A stretch of 8,033 bases of DNA. It comes from Pseudomonadota bacterium (lineage in GTDB: Bacteria > Pseudomonadota > Alphaproteobacteria > Rhizobiales > Rhizobiaceae). This document shows positions 1 to 5,340 of this stretch, in pieces. Each line of letters opens with the position of its first letter. Within the stretch, counting starts at the first letter, position 1. The notes beneath the pieces are model-generated. The model worked only from the letters and a program-made list of their open reading frames with translations, was not told the DNA's origin and did no database searches. Made by a program: the position numbers and the translations under genes. The stretch covers positions 1-8,033 of the forward strand of contig JAEWPB010000108.1 in NCBI GenBank assembly GCA_023399465.1. The letters run 5' to 3'.

Positions 1-35
1 CGCTTGCGCCGCCGGCCAGGACAGTTGCCTTGTCT

Positions 36-821
36 TTACTGCCCGACCAGCGCCAGGGCGCGAACCGGCGAGCCGGTGCCCTTGACGAGCTTCAGCGGTG
101 CGGCGATCAGCACCGCGCCCTTGGCCGGCAGCTGGTCGAGGTGGCAGAGGCTGGCGAGGCCGTAGCGGTTGGCCTTGTGCATCAGGTTATGGGCGGGGAA
201 GGGCGGGTTCATGCCGCCTGCGGAGCCGGCGTCGGTCCCGACCGTTTCCTGGCCCCAGCCGATGATGCCCTTGTCGATGAGATAGGCGATCGCCTCGGCG
301 GTCGGTCCCGGCGAGTGCGGGCCGTTCTCGTCGGCGTTGAGGAAGGCCTCGGTCGAGCCGTTGCGCTTGTACCAGTCGGTGCGCATCACCACCCAGCTGC
401 CAGCTTCGATCTCGCCATGTTCGGCCTCCCATTCCTTGATGCTGTCGACGGTCAGGAGATAGTCGGGATCGGCGGCGGATTCCTTCGAGCGGTCGATGAC
501 GTTGAGCGGCGCGACGAAGTTCTGCGGCGGAATGGTGTCGGTGGTGTTTTCGGCGTTGTCCTTGCCGGTGATCCAGTGGCACGGCGCGTCGAAGTGGGTG
601 CCGGTGTGCTCGCCGAGTTCGAGCCAGTTCCATGCCCAGAACGGACCGTCCTGGTCGTAGGCGGAAATGGTGTGCACCTTCACTTTCGGGGTGTTCTTGC
701 CGAACTGCGGCGGCAGGTAGAGCACCGGCGTCTCGGGACCGAGTGGCGCGGTAAGGTCGACGACCTTGACGGCGCCGGAAACGAGGGCAGTGGCAAGGTT
801 TGCAAGTGCGTTAGACGTCAT
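36..821 (-). CDS. Cyclase family protein (kynurenine formamidase-like metal-dependent hydrolase)
   Basis: This encodes a 261-residue protein of the cyclase superfamily (PF04199), whose members hydrolyse amide or lactone bonds with a metal ion. The family signature is clear: H-T-G-T-H-x-D-x-P-x-H at residues 72-82, which supplies the metal ligands. A conserved V-M-R-T-D-W strand follows at 145-150, then a P-G-P-T-A-E-A segment near 171-177. No signal peptide is visible, so it is probably cytoplasmic. I chose the ATG at 821 because an AAGGGGA ribosome-binding site lies about 10 bases upstream; an in-frame ATG at 857 has no good site. The length is normal for the family. The divergent marR gene suggests substrate-dependent control. 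The substrate cannot be read from sequence: kynurenine formamidase (KynB) proteins are usually about 210 residues, so this longer form is more likely a different family hydrolase. Family assignment is firm, substrate unknown. Confidence 0.9.
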   Translation of the reverse strand: MTSNALANLATALVSGAVKVVDLTAPLGPETPVLYLPPQFGKNTPKVKVHTISAYDQDGPFWAWNWLELGEHTGTHFDAPCHWITGKDNAENTTDTIPPQNFVAPLNVIDRSKESAADPDYLLTVDSIKEWEAEHGEIEAGSWVVMRTDWYKRNGSTEAFLNADENGPHSPGPTAEAIAYLIDKGIIGWGQETVGTDAGSAGGMNPPFPAHNLMHKANRYGLASLCHLDQLPAKGAVLIAAPLKLVKGTGSPVRALALVGQ

Positions 822-906
822 ATCGATAGTTCCCCTTCGGCAATATGCCAGCTCCATCCGCCTGTTTTCTTGTTATTGTTGCTCTCGGCAGAGTCTGGAT
901 AATTCG

Positions 907-935
907 AGCGTATGACGGGAAATATGAATATGCAA
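907..935 (-). promoter_or_regulatory. Candidate promoter of the cyclase gene
   Basis: On the minus strand, TTGCAT (930-935) and TACGCT (907-912) are separated by 17 bases. They match the housekeeping consensus at about 4/6 and 3/6 positions. Transcription would start near base 900, giving a leader of about 80 bases before the ATG at 821. The boxes lie in the AT-rich part of the intergenic region. Assignment is by eye and moderate at best. Confidence 0.35.
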
Positions 936-952
936 GTATCACTGCGTGCATA
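929..952. promoter_or_regulatory. Inverted repeat over the candidate cyclase -35 box (possible operator)
   Basis: TATGCA (929-934) and TGCATA (947-952) form a perfect 6-base inverted repeat with a 12-base spacer. The left arm overlaps the -35 hexamer proposed for the cyclase promoter, so a bound dimer there could block RNA polymerase. The spacing is wider than in typical MarR operators, so this is only a candidate. Confidence 0.25.
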
Positions 953-1156
953 AATAACAGATTAGCGCTCCTGAAATCGTCGTGACGGGCGCGGAAGAGC
1001 GTTTGCGTCTCACGTTTCGGATGAGAGGCCCGGTTTTGCGCAATCGGCCGCAGCGGCGACTATTCTATGCATGTGCGGATAATCCGGAGGTTACGCGCGT
1101 CACGTCCCGTTGGCGGAAGAGCCGTACAAGGGGTGTCGGTGCGGACGCGGCAATTC

Positions 1157-1172
1157 CTTTGACATGACAAAG
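1157..1172. promoter_or_regulatory. 16-base inverted repeat over the marR -35 box (possible MarR operator)
   Basis: CTTTG (1157-1161) and CAAAG (1168-1172) form a perfect 5-base inverted repeat around a 6-base centre. The 16-base span fits the usual size of operators bound by MarR dimers. It covers the consensus-like TTGACA of the marR promoter, as expected for autorepression. Binding is inferred from position and symmetry only. Confidence 0.3.
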
Positions 1173-1187
1173 CTTGATGCCTAAACA
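1159..1187 (+). promoter_or_regulatory. Candidate marR promoter
   Basis: A perfect -35 hexamer, TTGACA (1159-1164), is followed after 17 bases by TAAACA (1182-1187), a weaker -10 with about 3/6 matches. Transcription would begin near 1194, giving a very short leader before the start codon at 1214 or 1223. The exact -35 and ideal spacing make this one of the better promoter candidates in the window. Confidence 0.5.
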
Positions 1188-1193
1188 ATCTGG

Positions 1194-1201
1194 AAACGTT
1201 T
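1194..1201. promoter_or_regulatory. AAACGTTT palindrome at the predicted marR transcription start
   Basis: This perfect 8-base palindrome falls on the predicted +1 of marR, between the promoter and the start codon. One more symmetric pair lies outside it after a mismatch (G1192 with C1203). Its position would suit a repressor that blocks initiation. It could also be a chance palindrome. Confidence 0.25.
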
Positions 1202-1213
1202 GCCAATGGATGA

Positions 1214-1720
1214 GTGGAGCCCATGACAGAGGCGGAAGACGAGGCCGTCGATCTGGAAACGATCGTGAAAGGCGCCGATGAAAAGCAGGAACTGCGGCTG
1301 TGGTTGCGGATGCTGTCGACGACCAAGCTGATCTCCCAGGAGGTACGCCGTCGCCTGCGCAAGGATTTCGGCGCGACCCTGTCGCAGTTCGACCTGATGG
1401 CCCAGCTTTACCGCGAGCATGACGGCCTGCGCCTCGGGGAATTGTCGAAGCGTACCATGGTGACCAACGGCAATGTCACCGGCCTGGTCGAGCGGCTCGA
1501 GACCGATGGTCTGGTGATCCGCGAGACCCCCGACGACGACCGCCGGGTGACCGTCGCCAAGCTCACGCCCAGGGGGACGGAACTCTTCGCTGCCATGGCC
1601 GCCGCCCATGAGGGCTGGCTGCGCGACATGATGGCAGATCTCGACCCCGCGGAGATCAAAGCCCTCTGGTCGCGGATCGGGGCGGTCAAGTCGTCCGTCA
1701 GCAACCACATCGCCGGCTGA
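1214..1720 (+). CDS. MarR family winged-helix transcriptional regulator
   Basis: This 168-residue protein has the full MarR layout. An N-terminal dimerisation helix lies around residues 26-50, and a helix-turn-helix around 72-97 with recognition helix T-N-G-N-V-T-G-L-V-E-R-L. The beta wing at 100-118 carries the signature D-D-R-R at 108-111, and C-terminal dimerisation helices follow. Such proteins act as dimers in the cytoplasm, usually repressing a neighbouring gene until a small, often aromatic, ligand releases them. The divergent cyclase gene is the obvious target, and operator-like repeats lie over both candidate promoters. The start is uncertain: GTG at 1214 gives the full frame, while ATG at 1223 would remove three residues and has GGAG only three bases away. 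Family is certain; ligand and target are inferred from position. Confidence 0.92.
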   Translation: MEPMTEAEDEAVDLETIVKGADEKQELRLWLRMLSTTKLISQEVRRRLRKDFGATLSQFDLMAQLYREHDGLRLGELSKRTMVTNGNVTGLVERLETDGLVIRETPDDDRRVTVAKLTPRGTELFAAMAAAHEGWLRDMMADLDPAEIKALWSRIGAVKSSVSNHIAG

Positions 1721-1781
1721 TCCGGCAGGGATCCGGAGGGCTGCTTCCGCCTGCCGCCGGTATCCGTCCTCCATAAACAAT

Positions 1782-1803
1782 GAAGGCGCCTGACGGCGCC
1801 TTC
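1782..1803 (-). terminator. Intrinsic terminator downstream of rpoH
   Basis: GAAGGCGCC (1782-1790) and GGCGCCTTC (1795-1803) form a perfect 9-base-pair stem with a 4-base loop. Read on the minus strand it is followed by ATTGTTTATGG, a moderately T-rich tract, and it begins 30 bases past the rpoH stop codon. No T run follows on the plus strand, so it is mainly the rpoH terminator, although the hairpin may also stop convergent marR transcripts. Confidence 0.8.
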
Positions 1804-1832
1804 CGATGCAAATTGTTCGCTGTCGCCCGGGC

Positions 1833-2741
1833 TCAGTTGTCGGCTTCGACGACGCGAAGGGCGGAGGCCTGCTCGAGCGCTTCCTTGCGGACTGCTTCCT
1901 GCACCTTTTCGAAGGCGCGAACCTCGATCTGGCGCACGCGCTCGCGGCTGATGTCGAATTCCGACGACAGGTCTTCCAGTGTCACCGGATCGTCCGAGAG
2001 GCGGCGCGCCTCGAAGATGCGCCGTTCGCGATCGTTCAGCACCTTCATCGCCCGGGCCAGCATACGCCGGCGGGTGTCGAGTTCGTCCTGTTCGATCAGT
2101 CGCTCTTCCTGGCTGTCGGAGTCGTCGACGAGCCAGTCCTGCCATTGGCCGGACTCGCCCTCGCTCGCTCTGATCGGCGCATTCAGCGATGCGTCGCCGG
2201 AAAGCCGGCGGTTCATCGATACGACCTCTTCCTCGGAAACGTTCAGCTTGGTGGCGATTTCCGCGACCTGCTCGGGCTTCAGGTCGCCTTCGTCGATGGC
2301 CTGGATCTTGCCCTTCAGGCGGCGCAGGTTGAAGAACAGCCGCTTCTGGTTGGCGGTCGTGCCCATCTTTACCAGCGACCAGGAGCGCAGGATGTATTCC
2401 TGGATGGAGGCCTTGATCCACCACATGGCGTAGGTGGCAAGCCTGAAGCCGCGCTCGGGATCGAATTTCTTGACTGCCTGCATCAGGCCGACATTGCCTT
2501 CGGAGACGACTTCCCCGATCGGCAGGCCGTAGCCGCGATAGCCCATGGCGATCTTCGCCACGAGACGCAGGTGGCTGGTGACCAGCTCGTGCGCGGCGTC
2601 GCGATCGCCGTGTTCCTGATAGCGCTTGGCGAGCATGTATTCCTGCTGCGGCTCAAGCATCGGGAACTTGCGAATTTCGTCGAGATAGCGGTTGAGGCCG
2701 CCTTCGCCAGCAGTAATGGATGGCAACGTATTGCGGGCCAT
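1833..2741 (-). CDS. rpoH: RNA polymerase heat-shock sigma factor RpoH (sigma-32)
   Basis: This 302-residue protein directs RNA polymerase to heat-shock promoters. It opens with M-A-R-N-T-L-P, as I recall for rhizobial RpoH1. Region 2 is strongly conserved: G-L-P-I-G-E at 72-77, E-G-N-V-G-L-M-Q-A-V at 81-90, and the promoter-melting and -10 recognition segment R-L-A-T-Y-A-M-W-W-I-K at 100-110. The RpoH-specific box, Q-K-R-L-F-F-N-L-R at 132-140, separates it from the housekeeping sigma factor. Region 4.2, with a helix-turn-helix (E-F-D-I-S-R-E-R-V-R-Q-I-E), spans about 253-281. The ATG at 2741 has a strong AGGGGGTG ribosome-binding site 7 bases upstream; the frame stays open to 2837, but that 32-codon extension is not RpoH-like. 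It lies 217 bases downstream of rluD on the same strand and has its own terminator. Many rhizobia have two or more rpoH copies; this one most resembles rpoH1. Confidence 0.97.
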   Translation of the reverse strand: MARNTLPSITAGEGGLNRYLDEIRKFPMLEPQQEYMLAKRYQEHGDRDAAHELVTSHLRLVAKIAMGYRGYGLPIGEVVSEGNVGLMQAVKKFDPERGFRLATYAMWWIKASIQEYILRSWSLVKMGTTANQKRLFFNLRRLKGKIQAIDEGDLKPEQVAEIATKLNVSEEEVVSMNRRLSGDASLNAPIRASEGESGQWQDWLVDDSDSQEERLIEQDELDTRRRMLARAMKVLNDRERRIFEARRLSDDPVTLEDLSSEFDISRERVRQIEVRAFEKVQEAVRKEALEQASALRVVEADN

Positions 2742-2750
2742 AAAGCACCC

Positions 2751-2767
2751 CCTTATCTTAGGTAAGG
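2751..2767 (-). promoter_or_regulatory. Small hairpin touching the rpoH ribosome-binding site
   Basis: In the transcript CCTTA (2763-2767) can pair with TAAGG (2751-2755) across a 7-base loop. The last two G bases of the stem belong to the G-rich Shine-Dalgarno tract before the ATG at 2741. This could modestly limit translation at low temperature. The stem has only 5 base pairs and I see no classic ROSE or fourU arrangement, so a regulatory role is speculative. Confidence 0.2.
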
Positions 2768-2842
2768 CTCCTTCTGGATGAAACATATCCGCAAGCGAGC
2801 CGGGTCGCGGTTTCGAAAGAACCCCGCAACTATCCATCTAAG

Positions 2843-2870
2843 AGATAAGTTCGACTTTTTGGTGATGCAA
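2843..2870 (-). promoter_or_regulatory. Candidate rpoH promoter
   Basis: On the minus strand TTGCAT (2865-2870) and TTATCT (2843-2848) are separated by 16 bases. This would place the transcript start near 2836 and give a leader of roughly 95 bases. It lies in the 217-base gap between rluD and rpoH. The -10 match is weak, so this remains a candidate. No clear sigma-32 type promoter (CTTG followed by a CC-rich -10) was seen in the gap. Confidence 0.3.
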
Positions 2871-2958
2871 GGGCGAGGGCTTATCACAATGCCGTCATTG
2901 GCCCTGTCCAACGGCGATGGCGCATGCGGCATCTAATCGCACGCGCCCCTTGCGCTCG

Positions 2959-3993
2959 TCAGTCGCCCCTCAGCGCATCTGCCAGTTCCGCCATGTCTTC
3001 CGGCATCGGCGCCTCGAAATGCATGACCTCGCCGGTGCGCGGATGCTCGAACTGCAGCATGAAGGCATGGAGCGCCTGACGCGGGAAGTCGCGGGCGAGT
3101 GCGCGCACGTTCTCCGGCAGCAGATTGGCCTTGGTGCGGAAGGCGGCGCCATAGTCCTGGTCGCCGATCAGCGGATGGCCGATATGGGCCATGTGCACGC
3201 GGATCTGGTGGGTACGGCCGGTTTCGAGATGGCATTCGACCAGCGAAGCGAGGCAGGTGGCATCGGGCTTTTCGTGGAACCGCTCGATCACCTCGTAGTG
3301 GGTGATGGCCTCGCGGGCATCGTCGCTGTCCTCGCGCTTGACCGCGCGCTTGGTGCGATCGCCGCCGCGGCCGAGCGGGGCGTCGATCATGCCGCGCAGC
3401 TGGCGCGGCCGGCCCCAGACGATCGCCTGGTAGGCGCGCTCCAGCGGGCCGGTGCGGCCGTGGTCGGCGAACTGGTCGGCGAGGTGACGATGGGCGACAT
3501 CGTTCTTAGCGACGACCATGACGCCGGTCGTATCCTTGTCGAGGCGGTGGACGATGCCGGGACGGCGCACGCCGCCGATTCCCGACAGGCTGTCGCCGCA
3601 ATGATGGATCAGCGCGTTGACGAGCGTGCCGGTCCAGTTGCCGGCGCCCGGATGGACGACGAGGCCGGCCGGCTTGACCAGCACGATCAGGTCTTCGTCC
3701 TCGTAGAGCACGTCGATCGGGATGTCCTCGCCTTGCGGAACGGCATCCTCGGGCTCGGGCAGGATGATGGCGATGGTGTCGCCCGGATGCACCTTGCGCT
3801 TGGGCTCATCGATCGCCCTGTCGTTGACGAACACCGCCCCCTGTTCGATCAGCGCCTTGATGCGATTGCGGGAAAATTCGCCCCCAAGGGTGGCGGTCAG
3901 CCAGGAATCGAGTCTGCCTTCCGCGGATTCGTCGGCTTTGAGGACTTTTCTATTGTCCAATGCTTGTTTAAAGGGGTCGTTCATTTCATTCAT
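2959..3993 (-). CDS. rluD: RluA/RluD-type 23S rRNA pseudouridine synthase
   Basis: This 344-residue protein converts uridines to pseudouridine, in RluD's case in helix 69 of 23S rRNA during large-subunit assembly. An S4 RNA-binding domain covers about residues 26-76 (G-R-L-D-S-W-L, S-R-N-R-I-K-A-L-I). The catalytic domain follows, with H-R-L-D-K-D-T-T-G at 149-157; Asp152 is the expected nucleophile. Further family motifs are E-R-A-Y-Q-A at 185-190 and G-R-T-H-Q-I-R-V-H at 259-267. The length matches E. coli RluD (about 326). The frame is open far upstream through the opposite strand of the next genes, so the start must be chosen: ATG 3993 or ATG 3984, neither with a good ribosome-binding site. 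It starts 84 bases from the divergent DUF6476 gene and precedes rpoH. RluC or another RluA paralogue is possible, but the S4 domain and length favour RluD. Confidence 0.9.
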   Translation of the reverse strand: MNEMNDPFKQALDNRKVLKADESAEGRLDSWLTATLGGEFSRNRIKALIEQGAVFVNDRAIDEPKRKVHPGDTIAIILPEPEDAVPQGEDIPIDVLYEDEDLIVLVKPAGLVVHPGAGNWTGTLVNALIHHCGDSLSGIGGVRRPGIVHRLDKDTTGVMVVAKNDVAHRHLADQFADHGRTGPLERAYQAIVWGRPRQLRGMIDAPLGRGGDRTKRAVKREDSDDAREAITHYEVIERFHEKPDATCLASLVECHLETGRTHQIRVHMAHIGHPLIGDQDYGAAFRTKANLLPENVRALARDFPRQALHAFMLQFEHPRTGEVMHFEAPMPEDMAELADALRGD

Positions 3994-4018
3994 CCCGCGT
4001 GATGAGGCTGCACCAGAC

Positions 4019-4058
4019 GTGTTCGCGTTCGGCAAGTTCCAATTTCCCGCGCGAACAC
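4019..4058. repeat. Perfect 9-base inverted repeat in the rluD/DUF6476 divergent region
   Basis: GTGTTCGCG (4019-4027) and CGCGAACAC (4050-4058) are exact reverse complements separated by 22 bases. They occupy about half of the 84-base gap between two divergent genes, and the right arm ends 19 bases before the ATG at 4078. It may be a two-site operator serving both genes or a leader hairpin in the plus-strand transcript. No T tract follows, so it is not a terminator. Confidence 0.5.
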
Positions 4059-4077
4059 CAGCAACAGGAACATCCAG

Positions 4078-4464
4078 ATGTCGCATATCGAACCAGACGA
4101 AACGGAAGCAGAAAAGCCGATCGATCCGGTAATGGAGAAAGTCCGCCGCAAGATGGTGCGTCTGCAACTCGTCTCGGCCAGCGTCATGTTCGTCAGCCTT
4201 ATGGCGGTGTTGGGCGCGGTTGTCTACAAGGCGACGAAATCCGACGCGGGGGAAAAAACGCCGGCCGCCTCGCTCGCCGTTCCCTCCGACGCGCCGGTGA
4301 CGGCGACCGCGTCTCTGCCTGTTGGTTTCGAAATCTCCGATGTCGCGCTCTCGGGCTCGCAGGTGCTGTTCTACGGCACCACCGTCGAGGGCCAGAAGAA
4401 GGCCTATATCTTCGACGTCGCAGTCGGCCGCACCGTCGCCGACATCGTCATCGGCAGCAATTGA
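4078..4464 (+). CDS. Small single-pass membrane protein, probably DUF6476 family
   Basis: This 128-residue protein has a short acidic cytoplasmic head (1-20), a basic stretch (K-V-R-R-K at 21-25), one transmembrane helix at about 29-50, and a 75-residue tail probably in the periplasm. The tail has an Ala/Pro/Thr-rich linker (59-80), then a beta-rich segment from 81 containing S-G-S-Q-V-L-F-Y-G (92-100). The layout resembles the alphaproteobacterial DUF6476 proteins, sometimes labelled fimbrial without evidence; I give that name from memory. The ATG at 4078 has AGGA about 9 bases upstream. Its stop codon overlaps the ribosome-binding site of the methyltransferase gene, so the two are very likely co-transcribed and coupled. 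Function is unknown. The gene is real: length, ribosome-binding site, codon use and membrane topology agree. Confidence 0.85.
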   Translation: MSHIEPDETEAEKPIDPVMEKVRRKMVRLQLVSASVMFVSLMAVLGAVVYKATKSDAGEKTPAASLAVPSDAPVTATASLPVGFEISDVALSGSQVLFYGTTVEGQKKAYIFDVAVGRTVADIVIGSN

Positions 4465-4473
4465 GGCCGGCTG

Positions 4474-5310
4474 GTGCAGATGACCGGTCGCGAAACAATC
4501 GTCATCGAAACGGCTGACGATCCCCGCATCGCCGAGTTCCGGGCCTTGCGCGACCGCGATCTTGTCGGCCGCGAAGGCCGCTTCATCGCCGAGGGCACGG
4601 TGGTCTTGCGCATGCTGGCTGCGGCCCATGCCGCCGGCGGCGAGTTCGTCGCCGAAAAGATCCTGCTGCTCAGGAACAGGCTGCAGGGCGTCGCCGATAT
4701 CGTCGCGTCCTTCCCCGCCGATGTCCCCGTCTATGTCGCCGATAGCGATGTACTCGACCAGATTGCCGGCTTTCACATGCATCGCGGCGTGCTGGGGCTC
4801 GGCCGGCCGGCTGGCGGCCTGTCACTTGCGGCCCGTCTCGACAGACTGCCGGAAAGCGCGCTCGTCGTGGTCGGGGCCGGGCTCTCCAACCACGACAATG
4901 TCGGGTCGATCTTCCGCAATGCCGCGGCGTTCGGCGCCAATGGGGTGCTGCTCGACCAGACCAGCTGCGACCCGCTCTATCGCAAGGCGCTGCGGGTATC
5001 TGTCGGTTCGGTGCTGTCGGTGCCGTTCTGCCGCGAGGCAAGTGCGATGGAGATCCTGACGGCGCTGGCCGAACGCGATTTCGCGATCTGGGGCCTGTCG
5101 CCGCGCGGCGAGGCCGATATCCGCGCCGTTCCGCCGGCCCGGCGCATGGCGCTGGTCGTCGGCACCGAAGGCGAGGGGCTGCCGCCGCAGATCCTTTCTG
5201 GCTTCCATACCGCGCGCATCGCGCAGGTGCCGGGTCTCGACAGCCTCAACGTGGCGACCGCCACCGGCATCGCCCTGTATCAGATTGCAACATCGATGGG
5301 GCGGATCTGA
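4474..5310 (+). CDS. TrmH/SpoU-family RNA 2'-O-methyltransferase
   Basis: This 278-residue SPOUT-class enzyme transfers a methyl group from S-adenosylmethionine to a ribose 2'-OH in tRNA or rRNA. The N-terminal part (about 15-110) looks like the substrate-binding region of TrmH/RlmB relatives. The knotted catalytic domain carries the three SpoU motifs: motif 1 around 139-160 (N-H-D-N-V-G-S-I-F-R-N-A, with Asn142 and Arg148), motif 2 around 227-236 (L-V-V-G-T-E-G-E-G-L) and motif 3 around 252-270 (V-P-G-L-D-S-L-N-V-A-T-A). All key positions are present. The start is GTG 4474, with GAGG seven bases upstream inside the preceding stop codon region; ATG 4480 is an in-frame alternative. It follows the DUF6476 gene by 9 bases and ends in a strong terminator. 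The exact RNA target cannot be told from sequence. Confidence 0.93.
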   Translation: MQMTGRETIVIETADDPRIAEFRALRDRDLVGREGRFIAEGTVVLRMLAAAHAAGGEFVAEKILLLRNRLQGVADIVASFPADVPVYVADSDVLDQIAGFHMHRGVLGLGRPAGGLSLAARLDRLPESALVVVGAGLSNHDNVGSIFRNAAAFGANGVLLDQTSCDPLYRKALRVSVGSVLSVPFCREASAMEILTALAERDFAIWGLSPRGEADIRAVPPARRMALVVGTEGEGLPPQILSGFHTARIAQVPGLDSLNVATATGIALYQIATSMGRI

Positions 5311-5340
5311 GCGAGCGCTGACGCTCTCAGCCCGGCTCGC
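5311..5340 (+). terminator. Intrinsic terminator of the methyltransferase operon, overlapping the convergent gene's stop codon
   Basis: Directly after the TGA at 5308-5310, GCGAGCGCTGA (5311-5321) pairs with TCAGC (5327-5331) plus GCTCGC (5335-5340). The stem has 11 base pairs with a 3-base bulge (5332-5334) and a 5-base loop. TGCTCTTTTCC follows, a U-rich tract on the plus strand. The right arm lies inside the last codons of the minus-strand coiled-coil gene, whose stop codon is 5327-5329. On the minus strand no T tract follows, so it is a plus-strand terminator. Confidence 0.7.

Larger units (their letters stand above)
822..1213. other. Divergent intergenic region between the cyclase gene and marR
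   Basis: This 392-base stretch has no convincing gene. A 61-codon open frame at 982-1167 has no ribosome-binding site and no recognisable motif. The left part (about 830-970) is clearly more AT-rich than the flanking genes and carries the candidate cyclase promoter. The right part (1157-1201) carries the candidate marR promoter. Several short inverted repeats lie here, listed separately where they fall on promoter elements. A further perfect palindrome, CGGAT-A-ATCCG, lies at 1076-1086, away from either promoter. The region between about 960 and 1150 shows nothing else I can interpret. Confidence 0.6.

Noticed and set aside
1..35. Possible start or end of another gene at the left edge
   Set aside because: Only 35 bases lie beyond the cyclase stop codon; no start codon with a ribosome-binding site or recognisable peptide can be supported.
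30..902. Long open frame on the plus strand opposite the cyclase gene
   Set aside because: It mirrors the third-position GC bias of the cyclase gene. The protein has no recognisable motif, and the minus-strand frame has the family's metal-binding signature and a ribosome-binding site.
982..1167. 61-codon frame in the cyclase/marR intergenic region
   Set aside because: No ribosome-binding site and no motif, and its end overlaps the candidate marR promoter.
1806..2765. 319-codon plus-strand frame opposite rpoH
   Set aside because: It is the antisense shadow of a highly conserved sigma factor gene; it has no ribosome-binding site and its composition follows from reverse reading of RpoH codons.
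2916..2933. Hairpin-like GATGGCGCATGCGGCATC after the rluD stop, as a possible terminator
   Set aside because: The stem is interrupted by a G-G mismatch, is short, and no T tract follows on the minus strand, so rluD may read through to rpoH.
2917..4002. 361-codon plus-strand frame opposite the pseudouridine synthase gene
   Set aside because: Shadow of rluD in a GC-rich genome; no domain motif. The minus-strand product has complete S4 and catalytic motifs.
3994..4782. In-frame upstream extension of rluD by 263 codons, suggesting a fusion protein
   Set aside because: The extension runs antisense through the DUF6476 and methyltransferase genes, shows no domain, and would double the normal RluD length. 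Starts at 3993 or 3984 fit the family.
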